From assembly GCA_035578905.1 (NCBI GenBank), contig JAQJVL010001193.1, forward strand, positions 170,482-234,481: a DNA stretch of 64,000 bases. Reading direction: 5' to 3'. The position numbers and the translations under genes are program-made. The notes below the pieces were generated by a model. That model searched no databases and was not told the DNA's origin. It saw nothing but the letters and a program-made list of their open reading frames with translations. Numbering within the stretch: the first letter of the stretch is position 1; every line of letters begins with the position of its first letter. Origin of the DNA: Stictocephala bisonia. Lineage: Eukaryota; Arthropoda; Insecta; Hemiptera; Membracidae. Below are positions 51,870 through 63,302 of this stretch, piece after piece.

Positions 51870-52179
51870 GGATATAAAAAAAAAATAAATATTGTAACTT
51901 GTTGAATTCGAATTTTTCTTTTACTTTGAATTGTAATTGATAGGATGATTTTTTTTAATAAACCGCTTTTGTACCTTTGTAATTTGAGCTATATTTTATT
52001 TAATATTTTTTTATCACCTTCTTGAACAATAATAAATAATTAGTAAATCATCCCTTTTGCACCGGCATTTTTTTATTGTTACTTTTAAATTTAAGTACAG
52101 ATATATAAATTAAAATAAAGATATTCATTTACCAAGGTTGAATTTTGTTAATAGAATTATTTGAACAAACAAATACATT
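51867..52179. other. Non-coding part of the Sailor-like element
   Basis: AT-rich spacer between the inserted LINE and the end of the transposase; nothing else seen. Confidence 0.5.
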
Positions 52180-53708
52180 TCAAAATTCTGAAAAATTTAA
52201 TACGCTTTCTTCAGCACAAGGAGTAAATGGGTGTATACCGCCCAAGTCATCATCACTGTTTTCTGAACTTTCTTCTTCCTCTTCAAACATTAAACTTCCG
52301 TCTTCGATGTCGTGGTGTAGCTCCAATCTGTCGATGTCCCCGCAGTCCTCGTCATCTGAGTCTTCAGCTCCAAGATTGATGATCAGGCTCTCCACAGCAT
52401 CTTCCATGATGCCCTCATTTTCCCAGGCTCCTTGAATCACTTTCCGTGTGTGTTCGACAGCTTTCCCCCAGTGATTTGGTATCACTTTTTCTTTTGCTTC
52501 TTTTGTAAGTTTTGTTATTTCTGAAATTGTAAATTTCTTATTGTGTTCAGCAACATTTCCTTTTATTTGTGCCCAGATCAGTTGTATTGTGTTAAAATGG
52601 CAGTGGTAAGGGGGTAATCTTACTATTTTATGGCCTTTATCTTTAGCAATTTCATCGACTATATTAAGGGGTGGATTTGGTTTATGAAGTGAAATCAGAT
52701 GAGAAAGCTCTACTTTCTTGAAATCTTCTTTAAACTGAATATTGTGGTTCTTTAACCAAACCATCATATCATTCTTCGTCGAAGACATTGTCGGAGCTTT
52801 GTCCAGTATTTTAGAGTGATATGGAGCATTATCAATTACTATTATAGATGGTTTTGTCAAATTATTTACTAACTTTTCACTAAACCACTTATAGAATGTT
52901 TCGTGGTTCATTTCTTCATGATAGTCATTTGTTTTTTTTTAGAAGGAAACAGTAGAAGACAATTTTGCAAAAATCCTCTAGAGCTGCCAGCATGCAAAAT
53001 TGTTATTCTGCCTCCTCGACCTAGCGGCACTGCCAGCGTTCCATCTTTCGAGTCATCCGTCCAACCCTGCCGCCTTGTATGACCAGTATTCACCCAGGTT
53101 TCATCCAACCAAATTATATCGTCAAAATTCTCATTCCTTATCTCTCTAAGAAATTTTCAGCGCCAAGCAACAAGGTCTTGTCGCTCCAACAACACCTTAC
53201 GACCATTAAATTTTTTGTATGAAAATCCAACTTGCTTCAAAACAGTCGCTAATGAAGATTTACTGCCCATAAATAATGCAGACTCTCGTAACGAAATACT
53301 GAGTTTGTTTAGGGTTGGATGTTCTCTTCTACCAAAATAACTGTATACGTGATGACGTATTGCGTCAAAATGAAATGTGTCCAATCTTGTTACACGTTTC
53401 AAAATCTTTCGTTTTTTGTTCGGTGTTTGTAACGTTAGCAACTCACCTGCTGCAATTTTTTGCTCCTTTTCTTTGTGAATCTTTGTAACTGTATTTTTCC
53501 CAATACGTAACGCCGCAGAAGTTCTGTCATTAACGTTTTGCACTGATAGTAAGGGCCCATTGTTGTTGCGTTCCTGAACGAAGTAGTCCCTTACAGCACA
53601 AACAAGCTCTCGGGCTTGTGAACGTAACGGAACGCCACGTCCGATAGTCTGGTATGGTGTGCTTCTTTTATTCGTATGTATACGAGGTCGGCCTCTCTTC
53701 TTCATCAC
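52180..53708 (-). pseudogene. Sailor-like DD82E transposase, inactivated
   Basis: About 509 codons from the ATG at 53708 to the stop at 52180. The N-terminal third (KKRGRPRIHTNKR, then helix-turn-helix-like sequence) is the DNA-binding part. The catalytic core shows IIWLDETWVN (first Asp), IVIDNAPYHS (second Asp) and LPPYHCHFNTIQLIWAQIKG. In relatives the last reads NPIELIW, so the catalytic Glu is Gln here. I count 82 residues from the second Asp to that position, the spacing reported for the Sailor group of the IS630-Tc1-mariner superfamily. Breaks: an in-frame TGA at 53159-53157, and a frame shift in a run of A residues at 52932-52940 (minus strand). The C-terminus is strongly acidic. Not functional. 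Confidence 0.9.
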
Positions 53709-53988
53709 ACTCCGTTTTCAGGTGTTACTACGATAATGTTCTTAAATGCCCCAAACTCTCATTCGCAAATCAATATAAAGTTTAGTCTTTAAAAAAGACA
53801 AAAAAATCGCACACGAGAACTAAAATCACTAACCACTTCCAACACCTCAACGACACTGACTGACAACACGTGAGATTGTCACTTCCGTAGAATTGGCAAC
53901 ACCGGGCCGCTTCTGTCAACAAAGCTCGCATGCCATTCGTCCATAAGTCTACGAGCCCCTCACACCCTCTCCGCTCTCACTTCCATAG
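53709..53988. other. Terminal non-coding part of the Sailor-like element
   Basis: Between the transposase start and the right terminus. It contains GAATTGGCAACACCGGGCC, and a related GAGTTGCCAGATTGAACG lies inverted near the left terminus (49671-), hinting at longer degenerate terminal repeats. The transposase promoter should lie here but no motif stands out. Confidence 0.5.
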
Positions 53989-54505
53989 AATCCCTTTCCA
54001 GTTTTATTCGGACTTTAAGCAGATCAAATTTCTCACCCAATACTAGCTGGGCCATAGCGTGGGACAGTTTTGATGGACGAAATAAGTTCTTTATTAACGA
54101 TGCGTCAGTACCTGTAGGTGGGATGAACCTCCCTAGTAGGGAGTGGACATTATTGAATCGGTTCCGAACTGGAGTGGGCAGATGTAACTACTGGAAATAC
54201 AAATGGGGATTGACAGTAGTCATGTGACTGCGGGGAGTTTATCACAATGGATCACATAATATTATAGTGCCCTTTGCACAGTCTTACGGAGGGATTAGCT
54301 ATCATTAATATAATCTGTGAAGCAGGTCTTAAATGGCTTGATGGATTGGATTTAGCTTTGTGACAGGAGATCACTGTTATTTATTTATTTTAAATTTTCA
54401 TTATAATTTAATGACTTTTGGAATTTTTTCCAAGTATAAAACACATCTTTTATATAATTTTAAAATAAAAAACTTGTAGCTGACAAAAAACATACGTTAT
54501 ACTAT

Positions 54506-55467
54506 AAATAGATACTCAAACCATTATACCCAAAATATAAATAGATACTCAAAAATTAAAATTGTAAAAACCCTCAATCCCAACTTAATTTTTTTTGCTC
54601 TACTATATTATTTTCAGGAGTAGGCAAAACTGACGAAAATTTTCGTTTTATTTTACAGGTGATGATAGCTTATAACAAATTATATAACATTTAGAAATTA
54701 ATTGAATACTGAATGTGGGGCTTCTAAATAAGAACAACAACAACAAATTACAAAAGCATTATTAATTAATTAGTAAATATATGTCATTGTAACAAATCCA
54801 AAGGTAACTTAGAAAATTTATTATTTAAATTTATTAATTGAAAATCTGCAGAATTTTTAAGAAAAAACTACCTTTCAACTATAGAGATAGGTTTTATGCC
54901 ATGGAACACGTTCTAGTTACACAATATAACTCTGTCGGAGTGACACAGAGTAACGACCCTATAAACCCTCATATGGCAGGGAAATGGCGGCGTTATTGAT
55001 GGCGAGGGGGGTTTTATTGTAAAGCCCATTTGGATGTACAATTCTTTCGCAAGGATATACTCACTTGTCAAAATTAAGGAACATTTATGATTTTTTAAGA
55101 ACTGTATTTATTAATCATATTAACGTGTTAATTTTTTTCACAAAGTAAAAATCACTTTTCACGCCAAACACTGCTTGAAACAATTGCTATTTTTATTTAT
55201 TTGTTTTGTTTATCTTAATAGCTCAACATATCAAATTTAATTATCTTCCATCTTTTGGAACGTCACATATATTTTTCTTTATCCCACAAATGAACATTAG
55301 CCATTACCCTTTAGGGAAAAAAAGTATTTTGGCTTAGGGAGCAAATGCATGAAATGTAAATGATTTGCCTTGTTAGGTAAATTTAGGATGTGAGCTAGAT
55401 AGCTTGCGGATAAGAGAAGAATGAAACAAAGCATGATGTATCCAGTAGGGAGTGGATTACTGACTTT
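54506..55467. other. Mostly AT-rich, nothing recognised
   Basis: A short GC-richer stretch at about 54930-55020 (GGCAGGGAAATGGCGGCG) stands out but has no coding or repeat identity I can support. The minus-strand frame at 55297-55566 overlaps the dispersed repeat that follows. Confidence 0.45.
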
Positions 55468-55612
55468 AAATGCTCTTTCAAGTTTAACATTTAGGTTAGA
55501 CCTCAAGTGTGGACCACACAGTACATGGATCAGGTACTGAGTGAATACTACTATAGACGCAGACATTATATGCTCCCAAGATTCCAGACTAATTTATAAG
55601 AAACTAAGAGAA
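55468..55612 (+). repeat. Dispersed repeat of about 145 bp, copy A
   Basis: Matches 59705-59850 at roughly 88-90 percent by eye, including AGACCTCAAGTGTGGAC and a longer ACTACTATAGACGCAGACAT block. Family unknown. Confidence 0.85.
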
Positions 55613-56343
55613 TATACATGTCAAGAACAATTGTGGGAGGGAGGAGGATAACATAAATTGGCAAGTCTGCACTGAATCCGGAAACTATAGACATGTCATA
55701 ACGATATTTAGCAAAATTTATCACTAATAACTAAACATGTAGAGGCGGATGAACTCCCGGCATCCCTAAGACAATAACCGTTCCGATCTCTCTGCACCTT
55801 TTTTTCTGATTTGTCACTGACAAAGGCATTACTATTAAAAATCTCTGCTCAACCGTTTATCAGAACATCATCAGTTAAAATTAACACAAGTATCGTTTAG
55901 AAGCCCTAAAACACATACTCCAACTTGGCGATCTTCTGACCAACATTACAAGAAAGGAGCTTGGTGCACGTAACAATCATAATCTCGCACTTTCTTTCTG
56001 GCCAGTGATCAGACCATACTAGGTTCCCATAAAAGAAGTATTTGTGATCACTGTATACTAAGTCTTACAATAAACAACAAAGTAGCAATATAACGATGAG
56101 TAGATGTTGTATGACCCATTGATCATGTAGCAAAATGGCAATAAAACAACGAGTATATCTCGTATGAACCATATGGACCGTAGCAAAATAGCAATATATA
56201 ACATAGGTGTATCCGCACATGTTTATTGAAATGTATTCTGATTCATTTATCATAAATTGTTGATGTTGTCACTTGTAATTTATATGTTAAACTAAATAGG
56301 TCTACAAAAACTCAAGTCGTTTTATTTATCGTGGTTACCTCTA
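55613..56343. other. Nothing recognised
   Basis: No gene is supported. A loose repeat of about 60 bp with AAAATAGCAATA/AAAATGGCAATA and CGAGTATATC words lies at 56080-56210. Confidence 0.45.
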
Positions 56344-56345
56344 TA

Positions 56346-56752
56346 CAGGGTACAAACAATTATGGGAACACTTTCACAACTTTTGTATGACTTCACCTGT
56401 AAAAGTGAAACCAAAGGACATACATTTTGATACCATTAGCGACATTTCATCTCTTCATGGAGACGGCCCACAAGAAGTTGAACGATAATCTTTAACGTCA
56501 GCCTAGGTTGAGTTTGATATCAAATGAAAGGTCTATTCAATATAAATTAATTACTGCAAACTGGGCTTCGAAATTGTTGTTCTTTCCAGAGTAGCGATCA
56601 TTTGAATTTCAAAGTAACTAATTTTAACAATAGTATTTCTTAACTATGCGTTTTATGTAAATTATTCTGATAAAAATTATACTTTATGGAAAACAATCTG
56701 GGGAAAAAATAAAATTGTTGTGAAAGCGTTTCCATGTTTATTTTACACCGTG
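56346..56752. mobile_element. MITE of Tc1/mariner type, 407 bp
   Basis: The left end CAGGGTACAAACAATTATGG, then GAACACTTTCACAAC, is an imperfect inverse of the right end (CACGGTGTAAAATAAACATG, then GAAACGCTTTCACAAC, on the minus strand). TA lies on both sides (56344-56345, 56753-56754). There is no transposase frame inside, so it depends on a relative's enzyme. Its first seven bases match the termini of the intact element at 18506. Confidence 0.85.
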
Positions 56753-56754
56753 TA

Positions 56755-58440
56755 TTTATTTAATCATAGTCCATAATCCCTTACGTAATACTGAACGTCA
56801 CTAGAAAACCCTTAAGGAACTTTGTCCACTAAGTTTTATGTACATAAAAAAATCTGCTCTTGTATTTAAAAAAAATTTAGTTTACGTAAATGAAATAAAA
56901 TATATAAATAATAGTTTGTACCCTATTACTATGTGTCATAAAATAAAATCTGGTTTAATGTTACAGATTTAAAATTAACAAAAAGTAAGTTTTAGTAAAT
57001 TTTGCATCATTATTAAAAATAGCATATATTGTTTTTTATAGCGTGTATTAAAATATACACGTATTGTTTTGGGGTATTTGAAGATATTTTATATTACAGT
57101 AATTTTAAGGAATATAACACATTAGGCCATATTATTTATCAAACCAAAAATACGATTTATCATATAATCCATAAAACAACAAATACTTATTGTCTCGGTA
57201 GAAATTACATAATTATATTGTTGGAGTAATAGCATATTGTCAAGTGATATTTTATTTCTGAATACCCAGTCATTCATCTCAAAATCATAAAACATTATCT
57301 TCTTTCCTTAGGTCAGATTTTAAATATATCTTGCCTTTTAAAAAATTTAATCAAATAATATCAAACAACTAAAAGCTCTCTTTGATAACATCAGCGGTAA
57401 ACCATTAAACAATTAGGCTTTTAAATTGTTAATGCCATTTCAAAGTGAAGATGCTTTAATCAAAATTCAGCTCTATATTTTTATTTAATCTTATATGACG
57501 AGGGACTGTACACGTTATTTTTTTAAACCAAACAATAACTTTGTAGCCTGTAAAACTAAGTAATCTATTTATACTATTTGTAAACTGTAATAACTCCATT
57601 ACAGCCACATTAAGTGTTTATAATGGGTTTGATGACTGTGCTTTAACCTAAATACGAACTATAATTAATTATTATTATTTTAAAAATTATTATTTTTAAT
57701 GTAAAATTTTAACAAAACTACATAAAAACTAAATACACTACTCAATGTAATGAAAAGGAGCTACCACATTATTTGTTATTATTATTAACAATTGGTGTTT
57801 TTATTGGTAACAATTCGGAAAAATAACTTCCTGAACCACTACGAGCACTTAAACTTTTCCAGCCTTCGTCAAGTTCATAATACTTTCAATGTGCTGATTC
57901 ATTAATATATCAAAATGATATTTGATAAAATAAGAAAATACTTATTTAAAGAGATCAAAACTAAACATTTAATCCTCATATAATATCCATCTAATACACA
58001 TTATTTTATCTGTACCTCTGACTGTCAACGAGATTAACAATTAACATTTTAAATAAATATAAACCATATTTTACTGTTAAATCATATGTAAACACAATTA
58101 ATTATAAATGTAGCAGGACACATTCGTATAACATAAATGGAGTATTTTCCTAAAAGAAGGAGATTGACTCCAAGACTACTAAAACTTAATGTCACGTCTT
58201 TTGCATATCAATGTCAGCTGGCAACACTCGACCTTATATATCATAAATACATATTTTAGGATGGGTAAATTCTTTCAAATGGGAAATTAAAAATGGTTTT
58301 GTTGACAACAAAGTGTACAAATTGCGAGATTAGGACTAAGAAGGCTCTCTTACATCTAATGAACAATAAAAACTATAAAAAAATCATATTACGATTCTGA
58401 ATTGGATGGGTACAGACAATTTTGAAACTCTAACCGTCTA
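56755..58440. other. AT-rich sequence, nothing recognised
   Basis: No coding or repeat structure supported. Confidence 0.5.
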
Positions 58441-58679
58441 AAATTTAGGTTCTGGTTAGTTATATTAATGATATTGATAATGTTGATGATACAAAGTTAA
58501 ATATTGAAGGATACTCAACTGAATTATTGACGGCGTTATAGCAATAATTACACTTAACAAGTTTCATAGAAAATTTTAAAAATTTATAATTTGGAAATGT
58601 ATCAGAGCTACAAATTAAAATACCTAACACATTATATAGATGTTAGAAATGTTTATAATGTGTTTATAATCTTTGTCCT

Positions 58680-59390
58680 GTCCCCATGTTTTATCACCTT
58701 AGAAGGAACTTCGTAGACACTGCATTTGGATTGTATCATCCTCACTTCGTGCCTGGGACGTCTAGACGCCATCGTCACTGCGGGTCGTAAGACTTCATCA
58801 TTTTTGTAATATTTGATTATTGTATTGTTTTATTCCTAATAATTGTTGTCTTTTCAGGTTAAAATGTAATTGTAATAGTAGTCAGTCCTTCCGAGTCATA
58901 TATATAATTTTTGTGCATGTTGAATGATATTTTAAATTAATAGTGTTTTTCAGGTACCATATATTTATGATTAGTTAATGTAATCTTATTTCAGTCTGAT
59001 TTGAACATTAATTTTAATTGTGTTTTGAAATTTTTTCGTTGATATATGACCTCGACAGCGCCTAATTGGTTATATTAATCCTGTTAATAATTTTTTTATA
59101 TTTAGTAGAAGTTCATTTTGTTGTACCCCATTCTAGGATCTAGGTTAAAATGTAGATAATTATTAAAGTAGATAATTTTATTAGTTTAAGAACGTAGTTT
59201 TATAACATGTTTGTGTAGATGTAATTTGGTTTTTAGCTCTTGAGAAAGGTTTGGGTTTTACCAAATCGAAACGTCGTGATTGTTAATTTTCACGTAATGA
59301 TGGCAAATATTCAGGTTAAGTGGAAGAAGGGACTTTCTAGTCCCAACTTCGCCTGGTTAAATAAAGACGCATTTCATTTCATTTCATATC
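58680..59390 (+). repeat. LINE 3' end with (ATTTC)n tail
   Basis: Contains GAGAAAGGTTTGGGTTTTAC, CAAATCGAAACGTCGTG, then GGGACTTTCTAGTCCCAACT, AAATAAAGACGC and ATTTCATTTCATTTCAT at 59371-59387. The last part corresponds closely to the end of the LINE at 32.0-32.09 kb (TCTAGTCCTAGCCTCGACTT, AATAAAGACG). Any coding part upstream (58440-58800) is too decayed to name. Confidence 0.7.
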
Positions 59391-59704
59391 CAACTACCTT
59401 TGTCTCCCTCACATTATATAGAGAGTCTTTTCTTTTTAACGATATGCTACTGTGAACTTAAAATATATTGTTCACTACAGTTAATTCTTAGTAATTTAAT
59501 AATGTATAGATAAATATTTTAACTGTATATAATAAATAAAATATAATGTATCTTCCATTAACGTATAAATTTATTTATTATTCTAACTAAATAATTAATT
59601 ACAATGAAATTAATAACGTTATATGTGAGTATAAGTACTCATTTAATTCCTATATTATATAAATATTTTACTTCATGCAGTTACTATAATATTTCCCCAT
59701 CCTC
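59391..59704. other. AT-rich sequence, nothing recognised
   Basis: No supported feature. Confidence 0.5.
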
Positions 59705-59850
59705 AAATTTCGAGTTTAACATTTAGGTCAGACCTCAAGTGTGGACTTCGCACTGCACATGAATCAGGTGCGGAGTGAATACTACTATAGACGCAGACAT
59801 TATGTGCTCCCAAGTTTCAAGATTAATTATAAGAAACTAAGAGGAGTATG
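59705..59850 (+). repeat. Dispersed repeat of about 145 bp, copy B
   Basis: Partner of 55468-55612 in the same orientation. Confidence 0.85.
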
Positions 59851-61220
59851 AAAAAATAATCATATTATTGTTTTCTTAATTTAATAACATGTTATGACAT
59901 ATTAATTCTTAAGTGTTACTTTAAGGTTTAATTATTATTATCTTTATTGGAACAAAAAGATTACAGGAATTTTAACTAGTGCTCACTTTATATGTTCATG
60001 GTTACTATACCATTCCACACATCCTAAAATTATTGAAGAAGGAATATCAACCACCACTCAGATATGCTTATTTTACTTTTAAAGTCCCTTCACTAGTTTC
60101 CATTGATAATATCTCCCTGTTTCATGTTTGAACAATTGTTATGTTAAGTTTTTAGTTGTGCTGTGTTTTTATTAGCTAGACATATTCGTACACTGTCACT
60201 TTATAAACATGAGATTTTTATATCATTACACTTAATGTCTTTTTTCAATAAATTATTACACTTTAGCACCTTTATCTATCTATACTAAATATCGTATCGC
60301 TCTCAAGTTTCAAAACAATATTGAGTTCAAGGGATATGTGGTATATTTTCTATGATCACTGACAGTCCTATAATTCCACTTACCATGAAACATTTTCTTA
60401 TCTTTACAGTAATTGTTGCTATCACACTTACTTTACATTTGAACTTACTACATAGATCTTAACATGAATTTATAAAGCCAGCTTATATTATTTAATTTTT
60501 AGTATTACTTACATTACTAAACATATATATTTCGGTGGATTTAAAATTATATATGAAGTAAAGTTTTATGTTGTTTATAACTGAATAAAGATAAAATTAA
60601 AGTATAGTCTACCGTTATAAAATACGTATTATTAATTGACAAGCCAGATCAAGAACATATTAGAAGTAAATTAAAACTAATGATAGTTTAAACACTGATA
60701 ATATCTTTCCTAAACCAGACATAATATTATAGAATACATATGTACAAGACAAGTTTGGGATTATAACGTTATTTTTAAATGTTGGATAGATTATGTTTTA
60801 GGCCAAGTAAAATGGTTAACATAGAAATAAAATAACAAGCAGTGTTAGTAGTTAGTTAAACAATAACGTTCAAGGTTAATACTACGTTTGTTATTATAAA
60901 ACAAGACGTTTATTTGAGGGAAAATTAAGCATTTACGCACAGCTGTAATAAATGTGCAGTTCATAGTAATATAAACTGTACATACAACTGATTATTTAAA
61001 TAGAACATGTAGTTATAATGTCATACTCATGTCAATTGATTAACGAGCTATGTTTTATTTTCTTCTAATTTTGCATTGTTATACACATTTATTTGTATAA
61101 TATAATGAGCAAACACAAAAAGACCTCTAACAGCCTAAAAATTCATCATTTAAAAATTACCAACGTAAAAACCGTTACATGATTTGATCCTTGTAGAATA
61201 TGGTATGAATTAATGTATTC
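59851..61220. other. AT-rich sequence, nothing recognised
   Basis: No supported gene or repeat. Confidence 0.5.
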
Positions 61221-61224
61221 AGCT

Positions 61225-62010
61225 CACCCATCGTACGCTCCTACCCACCTTCAAACGAGATACTATTATAAGGGTTACCTATTCGTGTGAGTGGGGATAG
61301 TAAGAGGGCCATCACTCTTCTACATGTGAGGGTAGTGTGTGGGTCACCATCTTCCAAAGAGTGAGGCTAAGAAGAGGATCATAACTTACGTACATTTGAG
61401 AGTAGTGGGAGGGCCGCCACTTGTGTACGATTAAGGGTAAAATGACCCCATCAGTTTAAACAATGTGAGAGTAGGGGGAGGGCTGCTACCCTCGTATGAT
61501 TGAGGATAGTAGGAGGGCACCCACATTTGTACGGGAAGGATAGTAGAGGTCAATCACTTAAATGCATGTGAGAGTCCCTACCATCGTATATATATATATA
61601 GTGAGGGTAGTGGAAGGGCAGACACTTGTGTACGATTAAGGGTAGAGGGGGCCCATCAGTTTCAATCATGTCAGAGTATTGGGAGAGCTGCTAATTTCGT
61701 ACGAGTGAGGATAGTGGGAAGACAACCTCCTGTGTTCGAGTAAGGGTAGTGAGGGTCTATCAATGTTATACACGTGAGGGCAGTGGGAGTCTTGCTACCT
61801 TCGTATGAGTGAGGATATTGGAAGGACACTCAACTGTGTACGACTAAGGGTAGTGAGAGTCTATAAATTTTATACACGGGAGGGTAGTGAAAGTCCTGCT
61901 ACCTTCGTACGAGTGAGGATAGTGGAGGGGCAGCCTATGTACGAGTGAGGATAGTGGAGGGGCAGCCTATGTACGAGTAAAGGTAGTGTGGAAGGGCAGA
62001 CACATGTGTA
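61225..62010 (+). repeat. Degenerate minisatellite with GAGGGTAGTGGGAGGGC units
   Basis: Loose units of about 50-60 bp containing CGTACGAGTGAGGATAGTGG, GAGGGTAGTG and GGGCTGCTACC or CACTTGTGTACGATTAAGGG. Two near-identical 34-bp copies (GTACGAGTGAGGATAGTGGA plus GGGGCAGCCTAT) lie at about 61906-61975. A short (AT)n lies at 61586-61600. Distinct from the GGGTGGGT family, though both contain CGTACG. Confidence 0.82.
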
Positions 62011-62339
62011 CGATTGATATTATTTATTAACAAACAAAATCCTATTTTGAATCATTGTAATTTTAAAGGCCTTACAGTACTAAATTAAATCTTACTTATA
62101 TATTTTATTAAACGTTCTGTAGCTAAATTATGTCATGTGGTTATTTATACAATTTATTTGCAATTTTTTGAGTTATATATTTTTTGACAAATAAAAAACA
62201 CTCAGGAAGTTTTATAACTTAGGAAATAGCCATGTGTAATTAGTATTACAAGGGCATGAACAGATCGTATATGTAACTCATTATCAGTGGCCATGATCTA
62301 ACTACTTTTCTGCAAGTACAAGTTGGGTTTTATATATTA

Positions 62340-62925
62340 GGACAAATTGAAATGTATTGACCCACATACGCACTATACAGTATACACGTACGATGGGATT
62401 GACCCACATTCCGACCATACATGTATGGTGGTATTGACCTACATACCCTCCGCCCCTACACGTACGCTCGGATTGACCCCCATACCCAACCAAACACATT
62501 CGGTGATAATGACACACATACCCACCCATACATATATGAGGTGTTGACCCACATTTCCACCATACAATGTACGATGGTATTGATCCACATACCCAACCAT
62601 AAATGTATTGAAATACTTACCCACCTGCGTACCCATCCATTTACAATATATTGACCCACCTGGCTACCCGTACAAGTACAGTGGTATTAACCAAACCACC
62701 CACCTGTACATCCGTGGGTACACGTACTATTGTATTGACCCACCCATGCATATTCCGTCTTATTGGCCTAACCCCTGGTCCCACATATACACGTACGGTG
62801 GTATTGACACAATACCTACGATAAACCTACAGTATTATAGACCCACATACCCAACCATTCACTTATGGAGTTATTGACCAACTCACCTACCCATAAATAA
62901 AGTGGTGTTGACCCAGCCATACACG
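62340..62925 (-). repeat. G-rich minisatellite, locus 4 (inverted)
   Basis: On the plus strand, units read TATTGACCCACATACCCACC then CATACACGTACGATGG, about 55-60 bp each. On the minus strand this is GGGTGGGTATGTGGGTCAATA-like with CGTACGTGTATG, the same core as the arrays at 9650, 12458 and 25725 but strongly diverged. The open frames on both strands are repeat artefacts. Confidence 0.85.

Positions 62926-62929
<4 letters not shown>

Positions 62930-62967
<38 letters not shown>
62930..62967. repeat. (AT)n microsatellite
   Basis: About 38 bp of AT between the minisatellite and the next duplication. Confidence 0.95.
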
Positions 62968-62968
<1 letters not shown>

Positions 62969-63302
62969 CTTAAGTGTAAACTATTATTATTACACGTATT
63001 ATTGTATTATTGAACTATCTAAGACTTTCGGTTCGTTAATATTATTCGTGGATAAGTATGGTTTTTAAAGCAGCGTATTCATTGTATAAACCAAATTTTT
63101 TATCAAAATTTACGACAATATATATACACACATGAAGCAAACATTTAGTTTAAGTGTAAAAATATTATTATTACACTTATTATTTTATTATTGAACTATC
63201 TAAGACTTTCGGTTTATTAATATTATTCGTGGATAAGTTTGGTTTTATAAAGCAGCGTATCCATTGTATAAAACAAGTTTTTTTATCAAAATTTACGACA
63301 TT
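62968..63302 (+). repeat. Tandem duplication, about 181-bp period
   Basis: CTATCTAAGACTTTCGGTT occurs near 63016 and 63197, with matching flanks from TTTAAGTGTAAA-like starts (62970, 63151) to AAATTTACGACA ends (63117, 63300). Roughly 88 percent identical by eye. Confidence 0.9.

Larger units (their letters stand above)
49621..54010 (-). mobile_element. Sailor-like (DD82E) Tc1/mariner-group transposon, interrupted
   Basis: CGAATAAAACTGGAAAGGGA plus TT at 49621-49642 is exactly inverted at 53989-54010. Outside lie the two halves of one LINE. If the target is TA (49625-49626 and 54005-54006), the flanks would join as CGAATATTCG, a palindromic TA site, and the proper repeat would begin just inside. 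A transposase remnant lies on the minus strand near the right end. A separate LINE (50505-51817) sits inside, so the original element was about 3 kb. Inactive. Confidence 0.85.
49380..54505 (+). pseudogene. Non-LTR retrotransposon fragment split by the Sailor-like element
   Basis: The left part (about 49435-49620) and right part (54011-54505) join into the same order seen uninterrupted at 27.4-27.98 kb. Left: FNKILNASHLLITEDLPG-like sequence, then RNLPLRTAYQLQ. Right: SRSNFSPNTSWAIAWDSF, VPVGGMNLPSREWTLLNRF and GVGRCNYWKYKWGL, and a 3' end with CTGACAAAAAACATACG. It has stops and a frame shift. The coordinates span the insertion of 49621-54010. Confidence 0.8.
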
